Assembly: GCA_900764225.1 (NCBI GenBank) | Contig: CAAFNG010000168.1 | Span: 1-27,361, forward strand | DNA: 27,361 bases | DNA from: Lachnospiraceae bacterium | Lineage (GTDB): Bacteria > Bacillota > Clostridia > Lachnospirales > Lachnospiraceae | Reading direction: 5' to 3' | Shown: piece after piece, positions 1 through 6,980 of the stretch | Layout of the letters: each line of letters starts with the position of its first letter | Position numbering within the stretch: the first letter of the stretch is position 1 | Translations under genes and position numbers: made by a program | Notes under the pieces: generated by a model | Seen by the model: the letters and a program-made list of their open reading frames with translations, nothing else | What the model was told of the DNA's origin: nothing | Database searches by the model: none

Positions 1-36
1 AATTCGTCGGCAGCGTCAGATGTGTATAAGAGACAG
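1..36 (+). other. Nextera/Tn5 sequencing adapter (artefact)
   Basis: Positions 4-36 match the Nextera read-1 adapter, ending in the 19-bp Tn5 mosaic end AGATGTGTATAAGAGACAG (18-36). The three bases before it (AAT) fit the end of the 8-base i5 index seen complete in reverse at 27346-27353. This is library DNA, not genome; real sequence begins at 37. Confidence 0.98.
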
Positions 37-293
37 TTATAGAGGTTCTGCCTGAGAATGCTTACCGTGTAGGCGGAGACGAATTCGTGATTATCTGTTT
101 CAATATAGAAGAAGATATCTTCCGCAAAAAGATCCAGCGGATCTGCGAGAACATTGCTGAAAAAAATGTCAGTGTTTCTGTCGGAAGAGTATGGGAAGAA
201 GCACCGGCTGATCTTGAAGTTATGCTGAAGAGAGCAGATGATCTTATGTATACAGAGAAAAAACGATATTATAAAAATCAGGATATCTTTTAA
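37..293 (+). CDS. GGDEF-domain protein, C-terminal fragment (putative diguanylate cyclase)
   Basis: Reading the frame upstream of the first GTG (87), in codons from position 39, gives IEVLPENAYRVGGDEFVIIC, so the GGDEF active-site motif is intact at nt 72-86. GGDEF domains condense two GTP into cyclic di-GMP. The remaining ~68 residues fit the C-terminal half of the domain, with the typical late ADDLMYTEKK helix. The gene is cut by the contig end, so upstream sensor or membrane domains are unknown. An RxxD inhibitory site before the motif cannot be assessed. The stop at 291-293 is followed at once by a terminator, so this is the last gene of its transcript. Confidence 0.85.
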
Positions 294-309
294 GATATTA
301 CAAAATAAT

Positions 310-357
310 AATCCCTGTTTCAATGGTTGGTTAATACTGCTGAAACAGGGATTTATC
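310..357 (+). terminator. Rho-independent terminator after the GGDEF gene
   Basis: A perfect 13-bp inverted repeat, AATCCCTGTTTCA (310-322) and TGAAACAGGGATT (341-353), with an 18-nt loop and a short T-rich tail. It lies 16 nt after the GGDEF stop codon. Confidence 0.75.
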
Positions 358-369
358 AGGCTTTTATAG

Positions 370-398
370 TAGACTACCTAAAGGGAATATGATATAGT
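370..398 (+). promoter_or_regulatory. Candidate sigma-A promoter for the CHAP protein gene
   Basis: TAGACT (370-375), 17 nt, then TATAGT (393-398), with a TG at 390-391 that makes an extended -10. The predicted start is near 405, just ahead of the leader hairpin at 412-453. Confidence 0.5.
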
Positions 399-411
399 CA
401 GTTATATAAAT

Positions 412-453
412 GTGCAGAATTAAAGGAGTGCAGCCGGAACTTTAATTCTGGCA
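412..453 (+). promoter_or_regulatory. Long hairpin in the 5' leader of the CHAP gene
   Basis: CAGAATTAAAG (415-425) and CTTTAATTCTG (440-450) are perfect complements. The stem extends to GTG/CAC on the outside with one bulged base, giving about 14 pairs. It sits 28 nt before the start codon and at the predicted 5' end of the mRNA. No T-run follows, so a 5' stabiliser or protein-binding hairpin is more likely than a terminator. Confidence 0.55.
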
Positions 454-481
454 CTGTATTATGAACAGGAAGGAGAAATGT

Positions 482-2317
482 ATGAAAGAAAGAAAGCTAT
501 TCAAAAACAGCAGCATTAAAAAAATAATAACAGCACTCTTATTATGTGTACTGTTAGTTACAGGTGCAGCACCGGCTTCTGTTTCAGCAACAACCAACGG
601 GAAAACGCAGGATGACGCGTTCAACTGGATCTGTGCCAGAGGAAATGAACACTGGACATATTCATATGGTGAAACCTGGTGTGTCAGTCTGATCGTTGCA
701 TATTATAACTGGCTGGGAGTCGGAAGTGTCCGTGGAAATGCAAATGAATATGCATATAATGCGCTTCCAAGTGGCTGGAAACGAGTATACAGTGATCCGC
801 AGCCGGGAGATATTGTAGTATGGAATGCAGGTGCATCGATTGGATGGGGAAATTCAATATCCTATGCAGACAGCAGTTACGGTCATGTAGGGCTTGTTGT
901 GAGAAAGAATTCCTGGGGATCTATCACAACAGTGGAGACACGTGCCAGACAGGGACATGGTGCATATTATTATGAGCGAAATCCGCAGAGTGCGGCTTGT
1001 TTTATCCGACCGGATTTTGCGGCTGCAAATTCCGCACCGAATGCCATGAACATTGGACAGTCGTTTGATGCGCTGATTATACGTTCCGATGTCTGGATGC
1101 CTATTTATAAGAGACTGTCAGACGGAAATGTACTTCTCGGGCCACATAATACCCGAGCATATGCAAGAAATCACTGGCATTTTGAACGTCAGGCAGATGG
1201 AAGTTATATTATTACATCCCTTCAGGATGGAAAAGCGCTTGATGTAACAGGTGCCAGTTCAGCGAATGGAACCAATGTCGGTACATATACGAAATGGGGA
1301 ACGGATAACGGGGCGCAGAAATGGTATGTTATCGGAAATGCAATAGCATACGAACTGGCACCGAAGTTGTCACCGGATAAGCGACTGGATGTAACAGGTG
1401 GTTATACTACTGTAGATACCAACATTGAGATCTATGAAGCCAATGGAACCAATGCACAGATATTTTCTATTTATAAATGCAGCAGTGCTAATGGATATCC
1501 AACATCGAGTACTTCCATTGTTCCGGATCAATATACCTATAATAAAAAGGTTGGAAATTCTTTCCAGATAAAAGAGAATTTTTCTTCAAGATATGGTGCT
1601 TCCTATGGTGATCTTTCCTGGAAGAGCAGCAACAGCAGTGTTGCTTCTGTAAACAGCAAGGGTGTGGTAACTGCAAAGAAGCAGGGTACTGCCCAGATCA
1701 CAATGACTTCGATCTTTAATCCGAATATTTCAACAACGGTAAAGGTTGTTGTAGGACAGAATCATGTACATTCCTGGAACAGCGGAAAAATAACCGTGAA
1801 ACCTACAACTACCAAAACAGGAGTTAAAACTTACACCTGTAAAAAGTGTGGTGCAACCAAAAAAGTTTCAGTTCCTGTAGTAAGCCTGGTAGGAAAAACA
1901 GTAAAAGTTAAAGCATCCAATGGTGTTTATAAAGTACTTAAAAATAACTGTGTTGAATTCACAAAACCAATAACAAAAAAAGCAACAGTAAGTATTCCTG
2001 CAACTGTTAAGATTAGCGGAAAAAATTACAAAGTAGTGACGATTTCAGCAAATGCTTTTAAGAATAATACAGTGCTCAGAACACTTACAATTGGAAGCAA
2101 TGTGGCAACGATCCGGGCGAATGCATTTTATGGATGCAGGAACCTCAAAAAGATTACAATAAGATCGTCGAAGCTTACAGGCAAGAATGTTGGAACAAAT
2201 GCTTTTGCGAAAACAAACTCCAAACCGACGGTGACAGTTCCGGCTAAAAAGCTGAGTTCTTATAAGTCATTGCTACGATCCAGAGGAATGAGCAAAAAAG
2301 CAATATACAAAAAATAA
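482..2317 (+). CDS. Secreted CHAP / ricin-lectin / Ig-like / LRR multidomain protein
   Basis: Start chosen at 482, not the in-frame ATG at 461, because AAGGAG (470-475) lies 6 nt before 482; this gives 611 residues. A signal peptide with a Lys-rich start and hydrophobic core ends near ASVSA (~36). A CHAP domain (about 45-180) carries the expected Cys (TWC, ~67), His (YGHVG, ~135) and Glu (VET, ~152); such domains cleave peptidoglycan amide bonds. Then come a ricin-type beta-trefoil (about 190-335, LDVTG twice), a bacterial Ig-like group 2 domain (about 365-425, SSVASVNSKGVVTA), a short CxxC ribbon (HSWNSGKITVKPT to CKKCG) and a BspA-type leucine-rich repeat (about 470-605). There is no LPxTG or membrane anchor, so it is secreted or held by the lectin/LRR modules. 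It is a single-gene transcript. Peptidoglycan hydrolase activity is inferred from family and residues. Confidence 0.85.
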   Translation: MKERKLFKNSSIKKIITALLLCVLLVTGAAPASVSATTNGKTQDDAFNWICARGNEHWTYSYGETWCVSLIVAYYNWLGVGSVRGNANEYAYNALPSGWKRVYSDPQPGDIVVWNAGASIGWGNSISYADSSYGHVGLVVRKNSWGSITTVETRARQGHGAYYYERNPQSAACFIRPDFAAANSAPNAMNIGQSFDALIIRSDVWMPIYKRLSDGNVLLGPHNTRAYARNHWHFERQADGSYIITSLQDGKALDVTGASSANGTNVGTYTKWGTDNGAQKWYVIGNAIAYELAPKLSPDKRLDVTGGYTTVDTNIEIYEANGTNAQIFSIYKCSSANGYPTSSTSIVPDQYTYNKKVGNSFQIKENFSSRYGASYGDLSWKSSNSSVASVNSKGVVTAKKQGTAQITMTSIFNPNISTTVKVVVGQNHVHSWNSGKITVKPTTTKTGVKTYTCKKCGATKKVSVPVVSLVGKTVKVKASNGVYKVLKNNCVEFTKPITKKATVSIPATVKISGKNYKVVTISANAFKNNTVLRTLTIGSNVATIRANAFYGCRNLKKITIRSSKLTGKNVGTNAFAKTNSKPTVTVPAKKLSSYKSLLRSRGMSKKAIYKK

Positions 2318-2331
2318 AATTTAAAAATCAG

Positions 2332-2366
2332 AAAACCCCGGGAGCTGTACCGGGGTTTTCTATTTC
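2332..2366 (+). terminator. Rho-independent terminator after the CHAP gene
   Basis: Perfect inverted repeat AAAACCCCG (2332-2340) and CGGGGTTTT (2351-2359) with a 10-nt loop, followed by a T-rich stretch, 15 nt after the stop. Confidence 0.9.
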
Positions 2367-2371
2367 AGAGG

Positions 2372-2395
2372 AGAATCCTGCAAACAGGGTTCTTT
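2372..2395 (+). terminator. Second small hairpin, possible back-up terminator
   Basis: AGAATCCTG (2372-2380) pairs with CAGGGTTCT (2385-2393), with one T/G wobble and a 4-nt loop, followed by a T-rich stretch. It lies just before the ECF promoter and could insulate the sigma operon from upstream read-through. Confidence 0.4.
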
Positions 2396-2413
2396 CTTAT
2401 TTTGGTAAATTCC

Positions 2414-2439
2414 TGTAACGTTTTTCAGACTGGTGCGTC
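2414..2439 (+). promoter_or_regulatory. ECF-sigma-type promoter (probable autoregulation)
   Basis: TGTAAC (2414-2419), 16 nt with a T-run, then CGTC (2436-2439). This matches the AAC / CGTC layout of many ECF sigma promoters (for example SigW-type). It lies directly upstream of an ECF sigma gene, suggesting the sigma factor transcribes its own operon. Confidence 0.65.
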
Positions 2440-2471
2440 TTACAGGTGAGAAAGGAGGAAAGAAGCAACTT

Positions 2472-2969
2472 ATGAACATAGAGGAGCTTTACCGGACATA
2501 TTTTGAAATCGTGTATCGGTATATCCGCTCGATCTCGCGGGATGAGATATTGGCTGAGGAGATTACTCAGGAGACTTTTTTTAAGGCACTCAAGAAGGCA
2601 GATGAGTTTCGGGGAGAGTGTGATGTGAGGGTGTGGCTTTGCCAGATTGCGAAGAATACTTTGTATGATCAGCTGAAAAAGCAGAAAAAGTATCTTCCGA
2701 ATGAGGAAGCACTGGAGCAGACAGAGAGTGAATCTGGTGGGAATTTCGAGGAAAAACTGGCTCAGAAAAGTGAAGCCATGGAGATTCACAAGGTTCTGCA
2801 TGGAATCCAGGAACCATATAAAGAAGTTTTTTCCCTGCGGACATTCGGAGAGTTAAGCTTTCGTGAGATCGGGATGATTTTTGGGAAAAGTGAAAACTGG
2901 GCACGGGTGACTTACTACCGTGCAAGAGTAAAGATCAGAGAGGAGCTGGAACATGAAGATCACGTGTGA
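2472..2969 (+). CDS. ECF-family RNA polymerase sigma factor
   Basis: 165 residues from the ATG at 2472. The longer GTG start at 2433 is rejected because it falls on the promoter -10 box and lacks a ribosome site. AAAGGAGG (2451-2458) lies 13 nt before 2472, a rather long gap. Region 2 is at about 5-65 (ELYRTYFEIVYRYIRSI, then EITQETFFKAL). Region 4 is at about 105-160, with the HTH (SFREIGMIFGKSENWARVTY). No region 1 or 3, as expected for ECF sigmas. It redirects RNA polymerase to stress or envelope genes. Its end overlaps the anti-sigma start by 17 nt, so the two are translationally coupled. The inducing signal is not readable from sequence. Confidence 0.92.
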   Translation: MNIEELYRTYFEIVYRYIRSISRDEILAEEITQETFFKALKKADEFRGECDVRVWLCQIAKNTLYDQLKKQKKYLPNEEALEQTESESGGNFEEKLAQKSEAMEIHKVLHGIQEPYKEVFSLRTFGELSFREIGMIFGKSENWARVTYYRARVKIREELEHEDHV

Positions 2970-3687
2970 TGTTATACAGGACCTGATGCCGTCTTATGTG
3001 GACGGGATCTTAAGCGAGGACAGCAGAGAGCTGGTAGAAGAGCATCTGAAAAGCTGTAAGGAATGTCAGAAGATGCTGGAGATCATGCAGGCAGACCAGG
3101 AGAAAGAAAAGAACCAACCCGGGCACGGGCAGGATGCCGCTTTTAAGTGCGGAGAAACGGAAAATAAAAATGCAGGGAGTGCAGCGGCGTTGAAAAAGAT
3201 CCGGAAAAAGCTTCGTATCCGCAGGATTATCACAGCAGCCGTGGCCGTGATCCTGACATTGACTGTGGCAGCGGCCGGTTATGATCACTGGTACTATAAC
3301 GAGAAATATATGACACTGGAAGACAGCGGAATGTATGTAAAAAATAACGGTCTGTATTCTTCGAAAAACCTGATCAATCGCATAAAGATACACTACACAG
3401 AAGATGGAAAAACAGAATTTGTCTATGCCATTGATGCGCCTTACGCAGGCCCCCTGGAACTGAAGGGAGAGGACATGATGCTGCAGGATTTTTCACAGAA
3501 GACAGAGGAAGAATCACCGGATGATGACAGCATTCCAAAAACAGTAAAGGAAGTTTACTACATGGGTGAAGACGCATGGAAAAAATTCTTCCAGCTGATC
3601 GAACTGGAAATAGATGGAAAGCAGGAAAAGGCAGAGAAGATGGTGGACGAGATGAAGCAGGAGTCGGAGGTTTTGTGGACGGAATAA
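2953..3687 (+). CDS. Membrane-anchored zinc-finger (ZAS/zf-HC2) anti-sigma factor
   Basis: 244 residues. The N-terminal anti-sigma zinc finger has Cys5 and the H-x3-C-x2-C signature at His31, Cys35 and Cys38. A Lys/Arg-rich stretch (about 81-91) precedes one membrane segment (about 92-109, IITAAVAVILTLTVAAA). The remaining ~135 residues should lie outside the membrane and resemble nothing specific. The layout predicts that the cytoplasmic finger holds the upstream sigma factor until an envelope signal releases it. The 17-nt overlap with the sigma gene supports a 1:1 partnership. The C-terminal region is rich in Glu and Lys. Confidence 0.88.
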   Translation: MKITCDVIQDLMPSYVDGILSEDSRELVEEHLKSCKECQKMLEIMQADQEKEKNQPGHGQDAAFKCGETENKNAGSAAALKKIRKKLRIRRIITAAVAVILTLTVAAAGYDHWYYNEKYMTLEDSGMYVKNNGLYSSKNLINRIKIHYTEDGKTEFVYAIDAPYAGPLELKGEDMMLQDFSQKTEEESPDDDSIPKTVKEVYYMGEDAWKKFFQLIELEIDGKQEKAEKMVDEMKQESEVLWTE

Positions 3688-3706
3688 AAATTCAGATGAA
3701 TCGTTC

Positions 3707-3735
3707 TTGACGGTGAATCCATGTGGAATTATCAT
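3707..3735 (+). promoter_or_regulatory. Sigma-A promoter for the oxidoreductase gene
   Basis: TTGACG (3707-3712), a 17-nt spacer, TATCAT (3730-3735). The predicted start near 3742 gives a ~90-nt leader. ACCAGT (3739-3744) and ACTGGT (3764-3769) form an inverted repeat straddling the start point, a possible operator or 5' hairpin. Confidence 0.65.
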
Positions 3736-3833
3736 GTAACCAGTAGAATTGACGAGCAGTGAAACTGGTGATCTGGTATAAAGCCAGAACACAGCTGCTG
3801 ATTTAAGCGGAAAATTGTACAAGGAGAATGCAC

Positions 3834-4820
3834 ATGAAAAAAACAGGATTTGCAACCATAGGAACAAGTAGGATCACAGAGAAATTTTTGCAGGCTGCAG
3901 GAGACAATCCTGAGTTCCGGTATGTAGCTGCGTATTCCAGAAATCTGAAAAAAGCAGAAGAATTTGCGGCAGCTCATGGAACAGAGCGTTTCTGTGACAG
4001 CCTGGATGACTTGATTGCAGATCCGGAGGTGGAAGCCGTTTATGTGGCAACGCCTAACCATATGCATTATGAACAGGCAAGGAAGCTTCTGAATGCAGGG
4101 AAGCATGTTCTCTGCGAGAAATCCATTGCATCGAACAAGAGGGAAGCAGAGGAGATGTTCCGGGTGGCCCGTGAGAAGAACGTGATTCTTCTGGAAGCCG
4201 TGCGGACTGTTTTTGATCCGGGTATGGAAATCATAAAAAATAACATGGAAAGACTGGGCGCGATCCGTAAGGCTGCATTTGTATTCTGCCAGTATTCCAG
4301 CAGATACGACAGTTTTAAAGAAGGAAAAGAACACAATATTTTCCGCAGGGAATGCTCTGCCGGGGCATTGATGGATATTGGTGTTTACAGTGTCCATATG
4401 ATGCTGCAGCTTCTTGGAAAACCGGAAGCAGTCCGGGGATTTTCCGTGATGCTCCACGGGGATATAGACGGTGCAGGGACGATTCTTGCAAAATATGAGG
4501 ACAAGATTGCAGAGGTATCCTATTCCAAGATCACCAATTCTGCATTGCCAAACGAGCTTCAGGGTGAAAACGGAGTGATGCAGTTCCATGGAAGTGCAAA
4601 CAGCCCGGAGAATGTGAAGATTATTTTCCGCGATGGAAAAGAAGAGGTTCTTTATCATCGCGAAACAGAAAATGATATGAAATATGAACTGGAACATTTT
4701 CTGAGAATGATCCATGGAGAGGAGTCGTCCGAGATTCATGTTCAGCGTTCCCTGGATGGGCTGGAGCTGATGGACGAAGTGCGGAGACAGTGTGGAATCG
4801 TGTTCCCGGCGGATGAATAG
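3834..4820 (+). CDS. Gfo/Idh/MocA-family NAD(P)-dependent oxidoreductase
   Basis: The ATG at 3834 is preferred (328 residues): AAGGAG (3821-3826) is 7 nt upstream of it but only 1 nt from the other ATG at 3828. An N-terminal Rossmann fold (FATIGTSRIT, about 4-15) is followed by the family's ATPNHMHYEQA strand-helix and CEKSIAS (about 98), the counterpart of the conserved EKP whose Lys helps catalysis; Pro is replaced by Ser here. The C-terminal substrate domain includes AGALMDIGVYSVHMM. The length matches the family. Members oxidise or reduce sugars, inositols and dihydrodiols; the substrate cannot be told from sequence. It stands alone, so context gives no clue. Confidence 0.9.
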   Translation: MKKTGFATIGTSRITEKFLQAAGDNPEFRYVAAYSRNLKKAEEFAAAHGTERFCDSLDDLIADPEVEAVYVATPNHMHYEQARKLLNAGKHVLCEKSIASNKREAEEMFRVAREKNVILLEAVRTVFDPGMEIIKNNMERLGAIRKAAFVFCQYSSRYDSFKEGKEHNIFRRECSAGALMDIGVYSVHMMLQLLGKPEAVRGFSVMLHGDIDGAGTILAKYEDKIAEVSYSKITNSALPNELQGENGVMQFHGSANSPENVKIIFRDGKEEVLYHRETENDMKYELEHFLRMIHGEESSEIHVQRSLDGLELMDEVRRQCGIVFPADE

Positions 4821-4846
4821 AAAAAAGAGTATATAATCACACAGAT

Positions 4847-4900
4847 GAGGAAAAATCCTCTTCCGGTTGTAAAAAAATGCAGCCAGGTGGGGATTTTTTG
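4847..4900 (+). terminator. Weak candidate terminator after the oxidoreductase
   Basis: AAAAATCC (4851-4858) can pair with GGATTTTT (4891-4898), but the loop is 32 nt. A smaller local stem GAGGA/TCCTC (about 4847-4860) competes. The T-run at 4893-4898 supports termination; the structure is poor. Confidence 0.3.
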
Positions 4901-5008
4901 TGCTATATATGGTAAAATAGAGCGCAGATGGCAGATAAAAAATATTGTGCCATAAAAACGCAGTGGTATGGCGACAGACCTGCTATTGTAAAATGAGGAG
5001 GACATGAG

Positions 5009-5362
5009 ATGTTATTTGTATGCTATCCAAAATGCAGTACCTGCAAAAAAGCGCAGAAATGGCTGGATGAGAGTGGTGCTGATTATACTCTGAGAGATAT
5101 TAAAACAGAGAATCCTACAAAAGAAGAACTAAAACAATGGTGGGAAAAGAGCGGGCTTCCGCTGAAGCGTTTTTTTAATACCAGTGGAAATGTTTATAAA
5201 GAACTGAAGCTGAAAGATAAGCTCCCGGACATGAGTGAGGAGGAACAGCTTGCCCTTCTTGCCACAGACGGAATGCTTGTGAAGCGTCCGATTCTTGTAG
5301 CAGAGGATAAGGTGCTGGTTGGCGCGAAGGAAAAAGAATGGGAAGAGTATTTAAAGCCATGA
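5009..5362 (+). CDS. ArsC/Spx-family thioredoxin-fold protein (arsenate reductase-like)
   Basis: 117 residues, the usual ArsC/Spx/YffB length. The first strand ends in a CxxC (YPKCSTCKKAQKWL, Cys9 and Cys12), followed by TLRDIKTENPTKEEL and a late LVKRPILV containing the family's conserved Arg-Pro. The start is fixed by GAGGAGGA (4995-5002), 6 nt upstream. Proteins of this group are either glutathione/thioredoxin-linked oxidoreductases or, as in Spx, RNA polymerase-binding redox regulators. Nothing like an ars operon surrounds it, so arsenate detoxification is not supported by context. Its end overlaps the next gene. Confidence 0.85.
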   Translation: MLFVCYPKCSTCKKAQKWLDESGADYTLRDIKTENPTKEELKQWWEKSGLPLKRFFNTSGNVYKELKLKDKLPDMSEEEQLALLATDGMLVKRPILVAEDKVLVGAKEKEWEEYLKP

Positions 5363-6213
5363 AGAAGGATCTGAATTTCGGTGAGGTTATTAAGGAGGGA
5401 GCGATCCTGACCGTTGCAGTGGCGATCATCGCAGCTGCGGTATATTTTTTCCTGGTGCCAAGCCATACCTCGATAAGCAGTATTTCCGGTCTTGGAATCG
5501 TGCTGTCCAATTTTGTGCCGCTGCCGCTGTCTGCGATCACCATGATCCTGAATGTGGTGCTTCTGATCATCGGATTTTTTACATGCGGAAGAGAGTTTGG
5601 TGTTAAGACGGTTTATACGAGTATTATGCTGCCAGTGTTTCTGGGAGTTTTTGAGATTATTTTTCCAAACTTTGGTTCTATGACGGGCAGCCAGGAACTG
5701 GATGTTCTGTGCTATATTCTGGTAGTCAGTGTGGGCTTAAGTATTCTTTTTAATCGGAATGCTTCTTCTGGCGGACTGGATATTGTTGCAAAGATCATGA
5801 ACAAATATCTTCACATGGAGCTGGGAAAAGCCATGTCACTTTCCGGTATGTGCGTGGCACTTTCGGCGGCGCTTGTGTATGATAAAAAAACAGTAGTCCT
5901 GAGTATTCTGGGAACGTATTTCAACGGAATTGTTCTGGATCATTTTATTTTTGACCATAATATCAAGAGGCGTGTGTGCATTATTACAAAGAAAGAAGAG
6001 GAGCTTCGTCAGTTCATCGTTCATGACCTGCACAGCGGTGCAACGATCTATGAGGCAATCGGCGCCTACAACATGGAAAAAAAGTATGAGATCATTACCA
6101 TTGTAGATAAAGGTGAATATCAGAAGCTGATGAAGTTTATAAACCAGGAGGACCCGAAAGCATTTATCACGGTTTATAATGTATCGAATATGCGGTATCA
6201 GCCGAAGAAATAA
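5338..6213 (+). CDS. YitT-family integral membrane protein with C-terminal DUF2179
   Basis: 291 residues from 5338, where AAGGAA (5327-5332) is 5 nt upstream. A start at 5359, in an ATGA overlap with the previous stop, is also plausible and would remove 7 residues. About five hydrophobic segments (near 20-42, 60-82, 90-110, 122-140, 163-182) are followed by a cytoplasmic DUF2179 domain (about 205-285, RVCIITKKEEELRQFI, then ATIYEAIGAYNMEKKYEI). NASSGGLDIVAKIMNKY is a family hallmark. The biochemical role of the family is not established. The last nine codons (MRYQPKK-stop region) are repeated exactly at 6953-6980, after an inserted gene pair. Confidence 0.88.
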   Translation: MGRVFKAMKKDLNFGEVIKEGAILTVAVAIIAAAVYFFLVPSHTSISSISGLGIVLSNFVPLPLSAITMILNVVLLIIGFFTCGREFGVKTVYTSIMLPVFLGVFEIIFPNFGSMTGSQELDVLCYILVVSVGLSILFNRNASSGGLDIVAKIMNKYLHMELGKAMSLSGMCVALSAALVYDKKTVVLSILGTYFNGIVLDHFIFDHNIKRRVCIITKKEEELRQFIVHDLHSGATIYEAIGAYNMEKKYEIITIVDKGEYQKLMKFINQEDPKAFITVYNVSNMRYQPKK

Positions 6214-6215
6214 AA
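6188..6215 (+). repeat. 28-bp direct repeat, copy 1 (3' end of yitT-like gene)
   Basis: These 28 bases cover the last codons, the stop codon and two following bases of the yitT-like gene, beginning ATATGCGGTATCAGCCGAAG. They recur without mismatch at 6953-6980. Bases flanking the two copies differ, so the repeat is exactly bounded. Confidence 0.97.
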
Positions 6216-6273
6216 TTTGGCAGCTCCATCTGTCTGGGAGCATATGAAATAGAAAGCTGGTGAGGATGCAGAG

Positions 6274-6567
6274 ATGGAAAATACAGGAATTAATCCGAAG
6301 GTTATTGCGGAAATAAGAAATTTTGCGAAGCTGTATGAAGTCAGAAAAGTAATTCTGTTTGGATCACGGGCAAGAGGTGATTTCAGAAGAACCAGCGATA
6401 TTGACCTGGCGGTAAGTGGCGGAGATTTTAACCGTTTTGCGCTGGATGTGGATGAAGAGACAAGTACATTGCTGGAATATGATATTGTAAATCTGGACGC
6501 TGAAATGCAGGACGAGCTGCGGGAATCAATAAAAAAAGAAGGTCGGATATTATATGAAAAAATATGA
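6274..6567 (+). CDS. MNT-domain minimal nucleotidyltransferase (MntA-like antitoxin)
   Basis: 97 residues, typical of minimal nucleotidyltransferases. It carries GSRARGDFRRTSDIDLAV (about 31-48), the GSx10DxD active site, and the third Asp is probably in LEYDIVNLD (about 69-77). In characterised type VII systems MntA neutralises the HEPN toxin by adding AMP to a Tyr in the toxin's RX4HXY motif. The downstream gene has that motif, and the genes overlap by 14 nt. GAGG (6262-6265) lies 8 nt before the start. An alternative reading is the HI0073/HI0074-type nucleotidyltransferase plus substrate-binding pair, the same superfamily named before its toxin role was known. Confidence 0.88.
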   Translation: MENTGINPKVIAEIRNFAKLYEVRKVILFGSRARGDFRRTSDIDLAVSGGDFNRFALDVDEETSTLLEYDIVNLDAEMQDELRESIKKEGRILYEKI

Positions 6568-6943
6568 GAATTTCTGTGCATCATTGAGAAACATGAAAGA
6601 GATTTATAATTATAAAGAGCCCTATGACAATGTTGTACTTACAGGTCTGGTGGGACTATATGAGATCACATTTGAGCAGTCATGGAAGATGATGAAAGAA
6701 ATTTTACAAGATCATGGCTATGAAGAAGGCGCAACGGGATCTCCTAAGATTATTCTGAAAACTGCTTATAAGGCAGGAATGATAAAGGATGAAAATATGT
6801 GGCTGCGTGCATTACAGGCGAGAAATAATGTAACACATTCTTACAATCAAAAAATAGCTTTGGGTATTGTTGATGAAGCGAAAAATGAATTTTATAAAAT
6901 GTTCACGGATTTAAAGGAAGAAGTGGAAAACAACTGGCTCTGA
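6554..6943 (+). CDS. HEPN-domain protein (HepT-like toxin; HI0074 family)
   Basis: 129 residues, mostly helical. It shows RNNVTHSY (about 96-103), an exact RX4HXY motif: Arg and His form the HEPN RNase site, and the Tyr is the residue AMPylated by MntA in the Shewanella system. Other family marks are YDNVVLTGLVGLYEITFEQSW near the start and SPKIILKTAYKAGMI in the middle. It overlaps the MNT gene by 14 nt, so the partners are coupled. The intact motif suggests an active, not decayed, RNase. It ends 9 nt before the second 28-bp repeat. Confidence 0.88.
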   Translation: MKKYENFCASLRNMKEIYNYKEPYDNVVLTGLVGLYEITFEQSWKMMKEILQDHGYEEGATGSPKIILKTAYKAGMIKDENMWLRALQARNNVTHSYNQKIALGIVDEAKNEFYKMFTDLKEEVENNWL

Positions 6944-6952
6944 TGAATTCAG

Positions 6953-6980
6953 ATATGCGGTATCAGCCGAAGAAATAAAA
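6953..6980 (+). repeat. 28-bp direct repeat, copy 2 (displaced yitT-like 3' end)
   Basis: Exact copy of 6188-6215, including a non-functional duplicate of the last yitT-like codons and stop. It runs directly into the terminator at 6977-7019, which is presumably the original yitT-like terminator. Confidence 0.97.

Larger units (their letters stand above)
6188..6980 (+). mobile_element. Candidate inserted toxin-antitoxin module bounded by 28-bp repeats
   Basis: Copy 1 and copy 2 of a 28-bp repeat bracket an MNT-HEPN gene pair. Removing one copy plus the interior (765 bp, 6216-6980) would place the yitT-like stop directly against the strong terminator at 6977-7019, an arrangement expected of the ancestral locus. 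No transposase, integrase or terminal inverted repeat is present, so the mobilising agent is unknown. A small hairpin GCTCC/GGAGC (6223-6227, 6237-6241) lies at the left edge. That this is an insertion is an inference from the repeat geometry. Confidence 0.55.

Noticed and set aside
2433..2471. GTG start giving a longer sigma factor
   Set aside because: The GTG overlaps the -10 element of the ECF promoter and has no ribosome site, so it would not be in the mRNA.
3732..4739. 335-codon open frame on the minus strand
   Set aside because: It lies entirely opposite the well-conserved Gfo/Idh/MocA gene, has no ribosome site and its product is compositionally odd (His, Phe and Cys rich), as expected of an antisense shadow.
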